A DNA stretch of 64,000 nt from Shinisaurus crocodilurus (GCA_021292165.1 CM037880.1:183355085-183419084), one strand, 5' to 3'; numbered from the stretch's first letter, positions 22,061-33,215 are shown. Translations and numbers: made by a program. Notes: generated by a model not told the origin, from the sequence alone.

Positions 22061-24462
22061 AAAGGAGATTTATTTCAGCGGGTAAAAAAGCCCCCACACT
22101 TTCGGCAATTCCTTCTAATCTGCACAGCTACTACCAGCAAAGGATCCTGCTCCTCTTAGTCAGCCAATACAGGCACAGGATTCTGCTGCCCTTCCCCATC
22201 ACAATACTGATCTTTGTGCAGATGAACACAAGTGTTTCTTCGTGTGTGTGTGTGTGTGTATGTGTGCGTGCACGTGTGTGCGGAGGTTGAGCCAACTGTA
22301 TAATACGTCTTACAGCCCGATCTTCCGTGCTCCTAAGTAAGTGACACTTATGCAGCTTCCTCCCAAGTACAGGATTTCGGGATTACCACACCCACCCCCC
22401 TTTTAAACCGTCTGATCCTAAATTGGCTTGTTTACTTCGAATGAAGCCCCACTAAATTTAAGGGGAAGTGCTAACTATGAATATAGGTATCCTTAATATT
22501 GCGGCCCCGATTTCCCATCTGTCAAAAAATTATATAGGGGCGACCCACCTCAAGGAATAGTTGTAAGAGCAATCTCAAGGGAGAGCGAGATGTTGAGAAG
22601 GAGGATTTGCAAATTTAAAGTGCCGTATACATTTTAAACAGGAGGAATACTCCAAGTCCCGCTGCGTTAGGAGAGGGGGGGGGAATCTATTTATGGATTC
22701 AGGAGGAGACAAAAAAAATAATAATAGAGGCAGCGTCGTCTGATCAAACCGTGCATTGCCCACTTCTTTCAGACCTCCGCCTCCGCCACCCTACCGGGCT
22801 ACGTTCCCCTCCAGTCGTTTCATTTTCTCAGCTTTTGTGTATTAACAAACTAAAAATGGATATCCCAAAATTTAACTCAGCCCGAGACAATGGTCATTAC
22901 AAGAGCATCGCTCATGATGAAACCGGAACATCAAAGCATCCACAGTCCCAGCAGGTGGAAGTGAATGTACTCGGCTAGCAATCGATGAAATAAGGCTCAA
23001 GCAGGATTTCTAAATGAATAACATACTGAATAATAATAATGATACTACTGACAGGAGCGGGATTGACTTTCACTTAACCGTGTTTTTGGTTAATTTTGGT
23101 TGAACCGCTGGTGTTATTCTACTACTCTTCTGGTTATCTAAAGATAATATATTAAGAGGATGGCGACAGAATCGCGAGCTTAGAAAACAGCATTGAAATT
23201 GCTTGGAAGTTGGAAGTCTGTAATCCATGGGATTTACTTCAGAGTAAACGTGGGGAAAATATCGCCAGAACCCCACTGATTTCAATGGGACAAAATCTTA
23301 GCGCAAGAACCCCTGCTTTTGAGATGTGTGTATTGAACCCCGTGTCCCGATCCATATCTATCTATCTGTCTATCTATCTATCCTTCCGAAGAAAAGGATG
23401 TTGATTCGCATTCGCACTCGTAGTCTCCTTTCCAACAAACCGCTATGACCAATCGGGTCTCCTGAAAGGGGAAAGAAGAGGGCAATCCAGGAATTCTTTC
23501 ATGGGTTGTATGCAATGTTAGTCTAATTTAAGTCCCATCATTTCAATGGGTCTACTCGAAGTAGGACTAACACTGACTACAAGCCTATGTGGTTCCACCC
23601 TATTTCTTTTTCTGGGCCATTTAACTGCCCGCACCTTTATCATTAGGGGGGTTGCAGAAAGGGGGTTCAAGAGATCTGGATGAATGACCCTGAATTCTAA
23701 CCTGACATGGTGATAGTCTAACGCTGAGAAAGCATCCAGAGATTCCAGACTCTGCGCTAGGCTAATTTCACACACTTTTTTCAACCCTCTTGCACCCGGA
23801 CCCTTTGCACACTCAAAAGTGAGCCCCACTAAGTTCTCAAAGGGATATGGCGAGGGGATATAGGATCGCACCCCTAAACCGCACAGGATCCGGCCGCATC
23901 AGCAGCGCTCAAAATGCTCAGCGGAAGATGCTCCTGGACCATCACGTCTTTGCAAGCCGGTGAAACAGTCCCGCAGAAATCTAGGGCGATTTATTTGCGC
24001 GCATTAGGATCGGGGTATCATTCGGCCTGGCTAGAGCCAGCCGTATTCCTTGGCACCCCGATGCTAAAGGCATCACTTACAGGGGACAACCTCCAGCCAG
24101 GTAAACCTGTTTAGAAATGAGTTGTGCCAAATCAGCTCAAACCTTACTAAAATTTAACCCCCGTATAGAAAGGACTATCAATATAGTCAATCCCGGCACT
24201 GCCTTTAAGAGCTGCGTGCTAGGCAGAAATTGAACAGGTCAAGAGACTGCAGCCGGGAAGGCAGGGATGAGGCAAGCTTCACCTGTTGAGTTTCCGCTTC
24301 CAAATTGTTCACTTTTCTGTACGGCGCTTTAACTCCAGCGCTCCTGAAATCTTAAAAAGGAGGGGACAAAACTCATGACGCCCCCCAGTTAGGCCAAAGT
24401 GAATACTTCTTTAAACTTAAAAATCCTATTTCTTGGGAATTTTAGGCTGAGTAAGTATAGAA
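22061..24462. other. Mostly unassigned single-copy DNA
   Basis: About 2.4 kb with no Sauria SINE or hAT element seen. Contains a GT-rich run at 22239-22280, a (TATC)n run at 23354-23383 and half-palindromes near 22415-22480 and 23515-23580. No exon identified. Confidence 0.45.
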
Positions 24463-24595
24463 CAGCCTTCGCCAATCCTCTCCAGAAGTGTTGCAATACA
24501 ACTGCCAGTATCTCCCAGCCAGCATGGCGGACTAGGGATGCTGCTATTTGTAGTCCAACACATCTGGAGAGCACTAGGTTGCCTGGCGAAGGCTG
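24463..24595. mobile_element. hAT-type palindromic MITE
   Basis: CAGCCTTCGCCAATC at the left pairs with GGCGAAGGCTG at the right; core ATACAACTGCCAGTA / TGTAGTCCAACACATCTGG. Target duplication not convincing (4 of 8). Confidence 0.75.
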
Positions 24596-27108
24596 ATATA
24601 AGCGCCGCCACAGGCGCTGTTTCCTCGAAGGAAGTCCACTGGCACAACGCAGTCTGAAAATATATATCCCCGATTCTGGAGTTCCGCTGATATTCGTGGG
24701 ATTTCCTTCAAAGCGAGTGGGACCCACATGGCAGATCCCCCTCGCTCCACTTACATTACAATCATGTCTACTCAGAGGTAAGCCCCATTGAGTTCGATGG
24801 GGCATACTGCCCGGTAAGCGGGTCCAGGTTTGCACGCAGCCTTAATACGATTATTATTCTGGAGGCTGAGCAATAAGAAATGCCTCTGAGCAGAAGCAGA
24901 ACGTTTTTTCCTGTCTTCCGAAAAACGACCATCCACCCACGCTGGGATCTTGGGGGTGGATCAGGCATCCTAGGTAGGTCCAATGGAAGGTCTTGAAACG
25001 TGTGTCTCTCTTTTAAAAGAAATTAACCAGGCTCACATCATCAACAGCCTTTTCCTTAAAAGTAACAATCTGGAGGATTTCCGAGTTCAGCACGCCTTTT
25101 TCTGCCAAGTCGTCCCACGGTCTCTGAACGAAACCCACGAATTATTGGGAAGGATTAAGTCCTCTTTCCAAACGGGGCTTATGCGTTTCTGGGACAGAAT
25201 AAACCACTGTGTGTTTAGGATCGCTGCCAATGACCTTGTCGCACAAACAACCCACCTCGGCTTCACTTTTTGAGCCGCTTGTTTTTGTTGTAAGCCCCAC
25301 TCCCCTCTCTGTGTTTACTCGGAAGTAAGGCCCACCGATTGCAGCCCTAATCCCACTGAAGCCCGTGGGACTGCAGACTGGTGTAAATTGAAGGGGCAAG
25401 AAGGATCTGGCTGGAAAGAAGAAGGCAGTTTCTTTGTACTGGTATCAAAATATTTTCTCCCTTGTCTGTGCTCTAGTTTCGCACACGTTTGAATGTAGCG
25501 GTAAAGTTCGGAATCGAGAGTGCAGTGAAAAGAGCCCAGCCTACTTAAATAGGATCTCCTGCTTTTGTCCATTTCCCCAAAAGTAGAAGAGCCTGTTTTA
25601 GAGTTTAAACTGAAAACAAAACAAAACAACAACAACACAGGTAATGGTCGCTGGGACTTCACAAAACTCTCAGCCACAGGAGATCAAATGGCTGTTTACT
25701 GCTTCAGTTCTGGTTAATTCCCTGCCAACCTCCCGTCGATTAGGCAGCCTCATTCATTCCGGGTCAATTCAACACGAAGTGGGCGAAGGCGGATTCTATG
25801 ATTAGGCTTAGATTAGCGCCCCAGCTACACCGAAATCGCCAGGTTTCAAGCGCAGAAAAACCTGACGAGGAGCTTTGTTAAGACTGGAAAGCCTGCTTCA
25901 AGAACCAGCCGGTCCAAGAGAACACAAAAATCCAACCTCAGGTATTATCTTTCTCTCCTCCCACCCACCCACCCCATTTTCTGGACAACAAACAGGAATG
26001 TGAAAATCCACGCATATGTAGAGGCCTCTCGAGCGTTCGTCCTGTACATGTTTTCTCCTCGGCACCTGGTTAATATTTGTGACATGTTATACCTCTCCAT
26101 ATAGAAACTGTAGGAAGCCGGCTCCTACGGATATCCGCAGCGCGATCCTATGCAGCGTTAAACGCGCCCAGTGGGTTTAGGCGAGCCTAACGCTGCATAG
26201 GATCGGGCTGTTCATGCTGTGTAGCATCTGACAAGTGTAGTAAGGAGATTGAATTTGATCATTTCAGTACCCGGACGCTCAGGGGATGTGTGCCATTGGG
26301 CATTCAGTTTCATATAAAACAGCTGATGCAAAAACAAGGGTCTTGCTTGGGGCACGCTAAGGACTAACAGCTTTATTGTGAAATAAAGCGTTTGCGGGCC
26401 AAAGCTCAGTTCGTCAATCGCACAATATGAAGCGTGGTCCTCAGTTGGCAGATACCTGAAAACAGGCAGAAGGGAACGGGGGATGAAAAGACCCAACAAT
26501 GTCGCATTGTTACGAAGACCACGAACGAGAAAGACGATTCAATCAGAGTGGGTGGAACCCACTCCCAACTGCGGATGAATTAGCAGAGCAATCGTGTAAC
26601 TTTCTGTCCTCAGCTAGCCACTCCTAGTCTCTATTGAGGCCAGGTCTGACAGGAACAAACGTGGAAATGATTGCATCAAAGCAAATTCTATTTCGTTTGT
26701 TACAGGGTTTTTTTTTTTGTTTTTTTTGCAATGTTCCTCCCTTGGTTTCCGCATATTACCATGTTTAATTATTTTTGTGTGCACGTTCTCTTAAGTGGAC
26801 ACCCCATTTTGGCCTAAATAAATAGCAGAGTAGGTGTGAAAGTGTGTGCCCGTTTCGGAGCTAGCAAAGACAGTCAGTCGCTTGAGGGAGGCGGCAGCGG
26901 CGGGCGTTGTTTCCATTTGAATGGTCACAAAGATTTGAAGGAGACATTTAAGTCCAACGTGTGCTTAACTTTGGCTGGATCCGTGCCCCCTTTTAAGTTA
27001 CTCTTCCCTGGGGATCTGAAGATGAAAGTAAAGTGTTCTATCGAGAATTTACTCAAAAGGAGTTTTACTAGGCTTCATGGAACTCAAAGGCAATGCTATG
27101 TAGGTTTA
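24596..27108. other. Mostly unassigned single-copy DNA
   Basis: About 2.5 kb with no SINE or large DNA element recognised. Half-palindromes at about 24765-24842 and 25285-25370. No supported exon. Confidence 0.45.
26130..26207. mobile_element. Short palindromic MITE
   Basis: CGATCCTATGCAGCGTTA at the left and TAACGCTGCATAGGATCG at the right are exact reverse complements, 18 bp each, around GGGCGAGCC-like sequence. The element is about 75 bp. Confidence 0.8.
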
Positions 27109-27248
27109 GGGCGGAATCCTATCCATGTTTAGACAGAAGGAAATCCCACCATTCCATGCTCCAGGCACCGTGGCTGGCTGGAGGGATGCTGGGAGTTGTG
27201 TCTCTCTCTCCCCCCCTCCCCCCCCGTCTAAAGTAGGGTTGTGTGCCC
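27109..27248. mobile_element. Palindromic MITE, GGGCGCAATCC family, copy F
   Basis: TTA at 27106-27108 and again at 27249-27251. GGGCGGAATCCTATCCATG at the left; the right arm is decayed (CTAAAGTAGGGTTGTGTGCCC) and carries a C-rich insertion. Confidence 0.75.
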
Positions 27249-27666
27249 TTACTCAGAAGTGAGTTCCACTTGCAGCATTTTTTTAACGGATTGTTCCTAA
27301 CCCAGCATTAGTATCCCACAGTCCAGGCTGGTGCAAGACAAAACTGAACTTCGCCTGCTGCCCATTACATCCTGGCTGGCTTTGGGCAGGGTCGGAGGGG
27401 GCTCTGCGCTTTCCTTAGCTGATCTTCTTCGCCCGCTGAACGTCCCAGGCCCACGCACCGCACATACTCAGAAATCCAGCTGAGTTCAGTGATACTTATT
27501 CCTTACGAAACATGCGTAGGATCGCGCTGCGAGTAGACTTCAGTGTGTTTGAAGTCTGGCACCTTGCATCTATCCCAAGTGATCACCATCTGACTTCCCA
27601 GTAATCGTGGGTCAGAAGGATCAAAGCGAATGTTCACTCAGCGCACTTGGTTGGCAGTAAATTTTA
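27249..27666. other. Unassigned non-coding stretch
   Basis: A half-palindrome near 27480-27545 (ACATGCGTAGGATCGCGC); otherwise nothing recognised. Confidence 0.4.
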
Positions 27667-27796
27667 GGGCTCAATCCTATGCATATACAGACAGAAAAAA
27701 GTCCTACAACTCCCAGCATTCCCCAGCAGCCATACTGGCTGGGGAATGCTGGGAGCTGTAGGACTTTTCTGTCTAGACATGCATAGGACTGCGCCC
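27667..27796. mobile_element. Palindromic MITE, GGGCGCAATCC family, copy G
   Basis: Left flank TTA, right flank TCA. GGGCTCAATCCTATGCATA pairs with CATGCATAGGACTGCGCCC; inner arms CTACAACTCCCAGCATTCCC / GGGAATGCTGGGAGCTGTAG with a short loop. The most complete hairpin of the family here. Confidence 0.88.
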
Positions 27797-28249
27797 TCAG
27801 TGAATTTAAAGAATCCTAATTCTAGCTAAGCGTGCGCAGGAAACGGCGTGGAAGAGCCAATACTCCCCTTGTAAGCAGGTTGTAGCCGGCTGTCAGTTGC
27901 ACTCCCCTCCCTACTGGTTACTTTCTGTAGGGCTGCAACCCTTTGCAAACCGCCTTTGGGAGCAATTCCCGTTTAACAAAGCCGGGCTTCCTTTGTAGCT
28001 CATAGCATAAAATCGGGCTGCAAAAAAGCAAAGGCCACTTCCTTCCCTCCCTAATCCTTTAATCTCTGAGCAATGCGGGCAGGTGGCCGCTCTTCCACAG
28101 TCGAGAGAAAATTGCACTCTGCACAAGCTCGGAAACACGCTCTTTCCCGTTCTCAGGCGCGTGTCCCAGTGCTGAGTTTTAGCGGTCGAGACAGCCAGCT
28201 ACAGGGAACGAGCAGAGGGCAGATGGCTGGGCTGAGGTCGTCCACAGCA

Positions 28250-29215
28250 AAAAGGGGGTAAAAAAAAAAGAAGGGAGGGAGGTGCGTGCGTGCGATGCGA
28301 GGAGGCAGCAGCCTGCGGCGACTGAAGCTTTCAGTTTTCCTGGAGGCTCTTGGTTACTGTTTAACATCCCCACCCACGTTTCAGTTTGTTTAGTAAATCG
28401 ATCTGATGCCGCTGGGGCTCTCTGCCTTCTTGCCCCGTCGCCATCGAGCAAAGTGAATACATCCCCCTGCAGGGCAACTGTTCTAAGAAGCCCGGCGAGC
28501 CAAAGCCAAGGGACCGAAGACGGCGGGGGTGCCGAGCTAGTCTGGGGAGGGCAAAGAGGAGGCGCGCAGATGCTCCGCCGCCACCGCTAAGCGGGCTCGC
28601 CAGAGGGCCCAGGAGCGACGCCCTCTCCACCCGGCGGCAGGCAGGTAAGTTTCGTCCGGGGCTGGCGCCTCTAGGGGGACGTAGCGGAGCGTCGCCCAAG
28701 ACGAGGGCCTCCAGGCCGGCGTGGGACCCTGGCTCCGAGCCGGAACTCTTGTTGCTGGCGAGCCACACGACAAGCTGATCTGTGGTGACAATGTGCAGCG
28801 GGAGAAGAGAGCAATGGCTTCTGGGCGAGGGATCACGTGCCTGCCTTGCCCGGGCCTCCCCCTGCCTCAAACGGGCTGGCGCTGTGACCACTGGCTGAAA
28901 GGGCTTCCTGTGGCCTCTCTCGCTCTCTCTTTTGGCACTTTCCTTTCGGGTTGATGTTTGCCTTAGGACAGACTCGCCTCCACCACACTCCCCTCTGCCG
29001 CTTCCTTCCAAAAAAGCTAATCCCACGGTTGCTAGTCCAGCCTCTTTCTCCTCCCCACCCACCCCCACCCCCAGGTTATATTGAAGGAACTTTCTGCTGC
29101 TCTCTTCTGACTCTCGATTTGTAAAAGAAGTTTGAAACAGAATCACACGCACACGCACGCGTGCGCCCCTCCTCAGAAAAGCGGCCCTATCTTTGACGCT
29201 CACTTCCGGTGGGAG
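28250..29215. promoter_or_regulatory. CpG-rich island, putative promoter
   Basis: About 1 kb of GC-rich sequence in which CpG is frequent, unlike the CpG-poor flanks. Contains CACTTCCGG at 29201-29209 (ETS-type promoter motif), CACGTG near 28833, and a strong splice donor at 28645 on the plus strand. No TATA box seen. The long open frame on the minus strand (28361-29203) is typical of islands and shows no domain. The gene served is unknown; the next exons may lie outside the window. Confidence 0.6.
28520..28646 (+). other. Possible non-coding first exon ending in a consensus splice donor
   Basis: CAG|GTAAGT at 28642-28650 matches the vertebrate donor consensus exactly and lies inside the CpG island downstream of purine-rich GC sequence. 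No long plus-strand frame crosses it, so if real it would be a 5' UTR exon. The start is arbitrary. Confidence 0.35.
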
Positions 29216-29370
29216 TGGCCAGAAACGCTCTTGTGTTGACTTCTCCAGCGCTCAGTCCAAATGACCCACAAGAGGTGGGTGCTCGTCTCAGGATCAAAAC
29301 ACTGGGAGACAAACTGCTGCTCTGAGAACTTGAAGACCACTTCATATTTCTGGCAGTCCAGGAATTCCAT
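29200..29370 (-). CDS. Small unidentified open frame (56 aa)
   Basis: ATG at 29370-29368, stop TGA at 29202-29200. The frame stays open upstream to about 29430. Composition is protein-like (for example MEFLDCQKYEVV and FDPETSTHLLW), but I recognise no family. A GTGAGC donor-like sequence overlaps the stop on this strand. It could be a decayed exon, a retrocopy remnant or chance; there is no codon-conservation evidence. Confidence 0.2.
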   Translation of the reverse strand: MEFLDCQKYEVVFKFSEQQFVSQCFDPETSTHLLWVIWTERWRSQHKSVSGHSHRK

Positions 29371-29693
29371 ACGTGTAGTGGGGTTTGGATCCCAGCATGG
29401 ACCACTATCATGTACAGGACACCATGTTTATAGCCACAATATTTGCAACACCTGGGACCTGCAACAAAATTCACTTGCTAACAGGAGTTCTAATATTCCC
29501 GGATTCCTTAGCCAGCCACACCCTTCTCCGGAATACTCCATTCCACCCCCACCTGAGTTTCTGTTTTTCTTTTCTATGGCTACTGAATATGCTCAGTTCT
29601 CATTGGGTTATTTTAGGGTGGGATGGGGTTTGACCCCTTAGGTTTTATTTTAAAGATTCCCCCCCCCCACTGCTGCAAACATTGGGGTTCCAC

Positions 29694-29840
29694 CTTGCTT
29701 GTAATCCAAAACACTCTTATATCAAAGTGAGTCTCTGGCGGGCGTGAGCAGGGCCGATTTTGGCCAGCTATGCTCACTCGAGGTGAGCGGTTACATCCCT
29801 ACTTGTATTGCAAGACGTCGCTTGTTTATCACAAGTACGG
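29694..29840 (-). mobile_element. Partial Tigger-like element, inverted
   Basis: The reverse complement of this interval matches about 29983-30120: shared phrases include TTGATATAAGAGTGTTTTGG, CAGAGACTCAC, CCAAAATCGGCCCTGCTC and TGATAAACAAGCGACGTC. It is the 3' part of the next element in opposite orientation. Confidence 0.8.
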
Positions 29841-29903
29841 TGATAATTCAATCTTTTTTTCAGTTACCCATTTTGGCTCCATGCCTCAGCAGTACTGCTG
29901 GTA

Positions 29904-30161
29904 CAGTAATACCTTGGATTGCAAGTAACTTGGTCTGAGAGTGTTTTGCAAGACAAGCAATTTTTTAAAATAAATTTTGACTTGATAAACAAGCGACGTC
30001 TTGCAATAGAAGGTAGGGATGTAACCGCTCACCTCGAGTGGGCGTAGCTGGCCAAAATCGGCCCTGCTCACGCCCGCCAGAGACTCACTTTGATATAAGA
30101 GTGTTTTGGATTACAAGCACGGTTCCGGAACAAATTATGCTTGCAATCCGAGGTATTACTG
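29904..30161 (+). mobile_element. Tigger-like (Tc1/mariner) non-autonomous element
   Basis: Flanked by TA at 29902-29903 and 30162-30163. Termini CAGTAATACCTTGGATTGC and GCAATCCGAGGTATTACTG are inverted repeats of about 19 bp. Interior GTTTTGCAAGACAAGC and AACAAGCGACGTCTTGCAAT. A second copy, less its central insert, is at 53593-53841. 258 bp, non-coding. Confidence 0.85.
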
Positions 30162-30414
30162 TATTTGTAAGTCACACTGGGAGCCATTTTGGCTAAAGAG
30201 GGATAAAAATGATGTAAAGAAACAAACTTTTTTTTTTTAAAGTATGGGATTTTAGATGGCCAATTATGTGGACCAGTCCTGAAATTTAAACAATCCCTAC
30301 CTGCTCTGTGCTGCCACACATGGTTACAGCTAGAAGCCTGCAGCAAAAGAATTGGTTGGCTAGTTCAAATCTTTATGGGAAATCCAGCCCCTAACATTCC
30401 CTGCTTCTTTATTA

Positions 30415-30790
30415 CATTTATTTTAAATTAATATTTATATACTGCCTTTCCATAAATGTTACCACAATTCAACAAATGTGTACAACAATTGAAATAACAG
30501 CAATAATACATAAAAGCAATAAAAGCATTTTACAACATTAAAACCAGTATTCACAATTTAAAAGCCGCCTTTTCTCCAACAAGGCATTCAAAACAACGTA
30601 CACCCACGCCATTTTATTTATTGAATGTATTTATTTATTTAATATATTTATTTACCGCCCATCAGCCAAAAGGCTCCCTGGGCGGTTTACAAGAAAAACA
30701 GGATAAAAACAATCTTAAAACCAAAAACATCATTAAAATATAAATATAAATACAGTATAATACAATAAAAGAAAGCAGCCAGATTAATTT
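30415..30790 (-). mobile_element. L2-like LINE 3' ends, two in tandem
   Basis: Two reversed tails: ATATTTATATACTGCCTTTCC near 30430 and TATTTACCGCCCATCAGCC near 30650, each followed by an A-rich stretch that on the minus strand is a T-rich 3' UTR. No coding part identified. Confidence 0.5.
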
Positions 30791-30851
30791 AATCTCACCA
30801 CAACCCTGTGAGGTAGGTTTGGCTGTCCCGAGGTCCAACTGCCCCTTTATG

Positions 30852-31075
30852 TGAGCCAGTGTGGCGTAGTGGTGAAAGTGTTGGACTGGGACTCGGGAGA
30901 TCTGGGTTCTAGTCCCCGCTCGGCCATGAAACTCACTGGGTGACTTTGGGCCAGTCACTGCCTCTCAGCCTAACCTACCTCACAGGGTTGTTGTGAGGAT
31001 AAATTGGAGGAGGACTATGATTGGGTTCCTTGCAGGAAAAAAGGCGGGGTATAAATAAATAAATAAATAAATAAA
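30852..31075 (+). mobile_element. Sauria SINE, near full length
   Basis: Head GAGCCAGTGTGGCGTAGTGG, B box GGTTCTAGTCCCCGC, body GGGCCAGTCACTGCC and CAGGGTTGTTGTGAGG, tail GGCGGGGTATAAATAAATAA. Very similar to 41649-41893, so relatively young. Confidence 0.95.
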
Positions 31076-31149
31076 TTTATGATTGTCAAGTCATGATTCA
31101 GTGACAGCAGAAGTCATACGTGGCAGACTTTCTCTTCTTTAAGAGAAAT

Positions 31150-31499
31150 GAGGAGCTTTTAGGCAGTCTGGGGGCCAATTTTCAGTCCCCAGACCCCCTA
31201 CAGGCCACATACCTGCCGCCACTACCAAATTCAGTGACGCTGCAGTGGTAGTCCCCAAAGTTAGCAGTTTGCTGATCACTACGGAGTCTTAGAAAGATCA
31301 AAATTAGCTAGAAAACAAGCTAATTTTGGCCTTTCTAAGGCTTCATAACAGTTTGCTGCTGAATTTGGGTGGCAAATTGATTTTTTTTTTTGCCCCCACT
31401 GTCCTGCCACCAAATTTGATAGTGGGGCAGTGGCAGGGACCACAGAAGAGGATGGGGGGGCACATGTAGGCTGCAGACTGCGTGTTGCCCACCACCTCT
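31150..31499. mobile_element. hAT element remnant
   Basis: The right end (CACATGTAGGCTGCAGACTG, GTTGCCCACCACCTCTG) and interior (GAATTTGGGTGGCAAATTG, GCCACCAAATTTG) match the outer hAT at 46762-47562. The left end is unclear. Confidence 0.55.
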
Positions 31500-31507
31500 G
31501 CTCTAGA

Positions 31508-31631
31508 TTGGGGGGGGTGAGGAAACCGTGGCCCTCCAGATGATGTTGGAATACAACCCCAATCATCCCTGACCATTGGCCATGTTGGCTGGGGTTGGTG
31601 GCAGCTGGAGGGGTGCAGGTTCCCTATCCCT
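31508..31631. mobile_element. hAT-type palindromic MITE with 8-bp TSD
   Basis: GCTCTAGA at 31500-31507 and 31632-31639, a perfect 8-bp duplication. Core TTGGAATACAACCCCAATCA / TGGCTGGGGTTGGTGGCAG. It sits exactly at the right end of the previous hAT remnant. Confidence 0.85.
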
Positions 31632-31653
31632 GCTCTAGACCTAGCTAGCATTT

Positions 31654-31855
31654 GGAGGCGGCATAGCTCAGTGCACCTGCTTTGCAATCTCAAGGTCCCA
31701 GGTTCAATCTTGGCATCTCCAGGTAAAAGGGATCATGTAGCAGGTAATGGGAGGGATCTCTGACTCAGAGCCTGGAGAAATCCTGCCAGCCTGAACAGAC
31801 AATACTGGGCCACTTAGACTAATAGGTGGACCCGGTAAGGCAGCTTCCTATGATC
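31654..31855 (+). mobile_element. tRNA-derived SINE
   Basis: A box TAGCTCAGTGCACC and B box GGTTCAATC in a tRNA-like head (GGAGGCGGCATAGCTC), body GAGAAATCCTGCCAG, tail GGCAGCTTCCTATG. Not a tRNA gene: no acceptor-stem pairing and a long unrelated body. Sister copy at 6677-6865. Confidence 0.8.
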
Positions 31856-32699
31856 GTAGCAACACTGTGCACGTATGGTTTCCTGCTCCACAGTCTTCCA
31901 AATCTCCCCTGTTCACTTCCCCTCTTCCTATACTATACAGCTATCCTTAGGCCCCATGTGGGGTTTTGTAGTAGTCCTAAGCCCTGTTCAGGTGCTCAAA
32001 CACATGAAGAGGCCAGCCAGAATGTGTGGGTAGCCCCGCCCACTCAGTGATGACAGGCCCTGCCCCCAACCAACACGTGATCAGCTTCAGACTGAAGCAG
32101 GCCCCTTCTATGTGTGTAGGATTTCTTCCATGGGGACGGGAATCCTAACCTACCAGGGGGTCTCATCCTCATATTGGAAACTCTACATGTGTAGAAGGAC
32201 GCAGCTGACACAGATCACACCACACATCACCTGGGGGGTTTCAGTGGTGCGTGAGCTGTGCTAAGTTAAGAAGAGCAGGCACTTGTCCTGACAGTCCCCA
32301 TAGCCACAGCCCTAAGGAGAGTCCCCCCCAAAAAATCAAGTAGCTGTGTTGATCCATATCAACATACCAGTTCTACCAGCTGTCACCTCTACCAGGTCTT
32401 TTGTAATGCTTCATTGCCCATTCAAGACCAAGCCACCCCAAAGTACTTTGCATTACAAGGAGGGGACAATATATTGTTGCTGGGAAAAGTCATCCCACAC
32501 CCCCTACCCCAGCTACTGTGAGGATTATAGCTAAACCCAGAGGGATCAGGGAAGTCTGAGGGGTGGTGGAGGCAGATGACCTCATCCTCTCTACTAATAA
32601 AAATGGCTGGCACTGCATCCCTGTGAGCCGAGGCTTCACTGCACTTTCCCACTGGTCCTTTCGTGCATCTGGTACCCATGGTTGTTCTGTGGTCCCTGC
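31856..32699. other. Unassigned non-coding stretch
   Basis: Nothing recognised; open frames on both strands are short and without domains. Confidence 0.4.
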
Positions 32700-33215
32700 T
32701 TTTCAGCCCACTTTTTCTCAATGTAGCAAAGATAAATTTCCAGTGAATTTTGTCAAAGGTCTTCTCAGCATCCAAAGAAACAATGGCAGCTGTCTGTTCT
32801 GTATTGAAAGTATTAAAGCAATCAAATTGACAACTGATCTAAGATTGTGTCAGCTCCCTGTCAATTTTTAATAAATCCCACCTGGTCGGATCGAACAAGC
32901 CTTGCAATAACTTGTTGCAATCTGTCGGCCAAAATTTCTGTTAGTATTTTGATGTCTAAATTAAGTAACGAAATAGGTTGATAATTAGTGCTATATGTAT
33001 GATCCTGACCAGGCTTAGGAATCACAGTAATGTAAGCTTTGTTTAACGCTGCCAAAAGAAACCCCGATTCAAAAATATGATTATAAAAGCGATGAAGCTT
33101 TGGAACTATAAGGCTAGAAAATGTGTTATATACCACCTGATTGGAAACCCGTCTGGATCAGGTGATTTCCAATATTCATTTTTGAAATTGCTTTCATAAT
33201 TTCCTCAGCACGCAG
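32700..33215 (-). pseudogene. L1-type reverse transcriptase fragment
   Basis: The minus strand from 33136 to 32861 encodes ITVIPKPGQD, NYQPISLLN and DQVGFIKN, the fingers-palm motifs of L1 ORF2 RT. After a stop and frameshift, 32775 onward reads MDAEKTFDKIHW, the block with the first catalytic aspartate (SIDAEKAFDKI-like in the family). Upstream, EEIMKAISKM and a GPDGF-like phrase are shifted out of frame. Truncated at both ends, with no endonuclease or YADD block. Confidence 0.85.

Noticed and set aside
28361..29203. 280-residue minus-strand open frame
   Set aside because: Lies in CpG-rich sequence, R/S/P/G-rich with no domain; typical of frames that stay open in GC-rich islands.
31654..31730. 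tRNA gene
   Set aside because: A and B boxes are present but the acceptor and anticodon stems do not pair and a SINE body follows; the same holds for the Sauria SINE heads at 10,250, 30,852 and 41,649.
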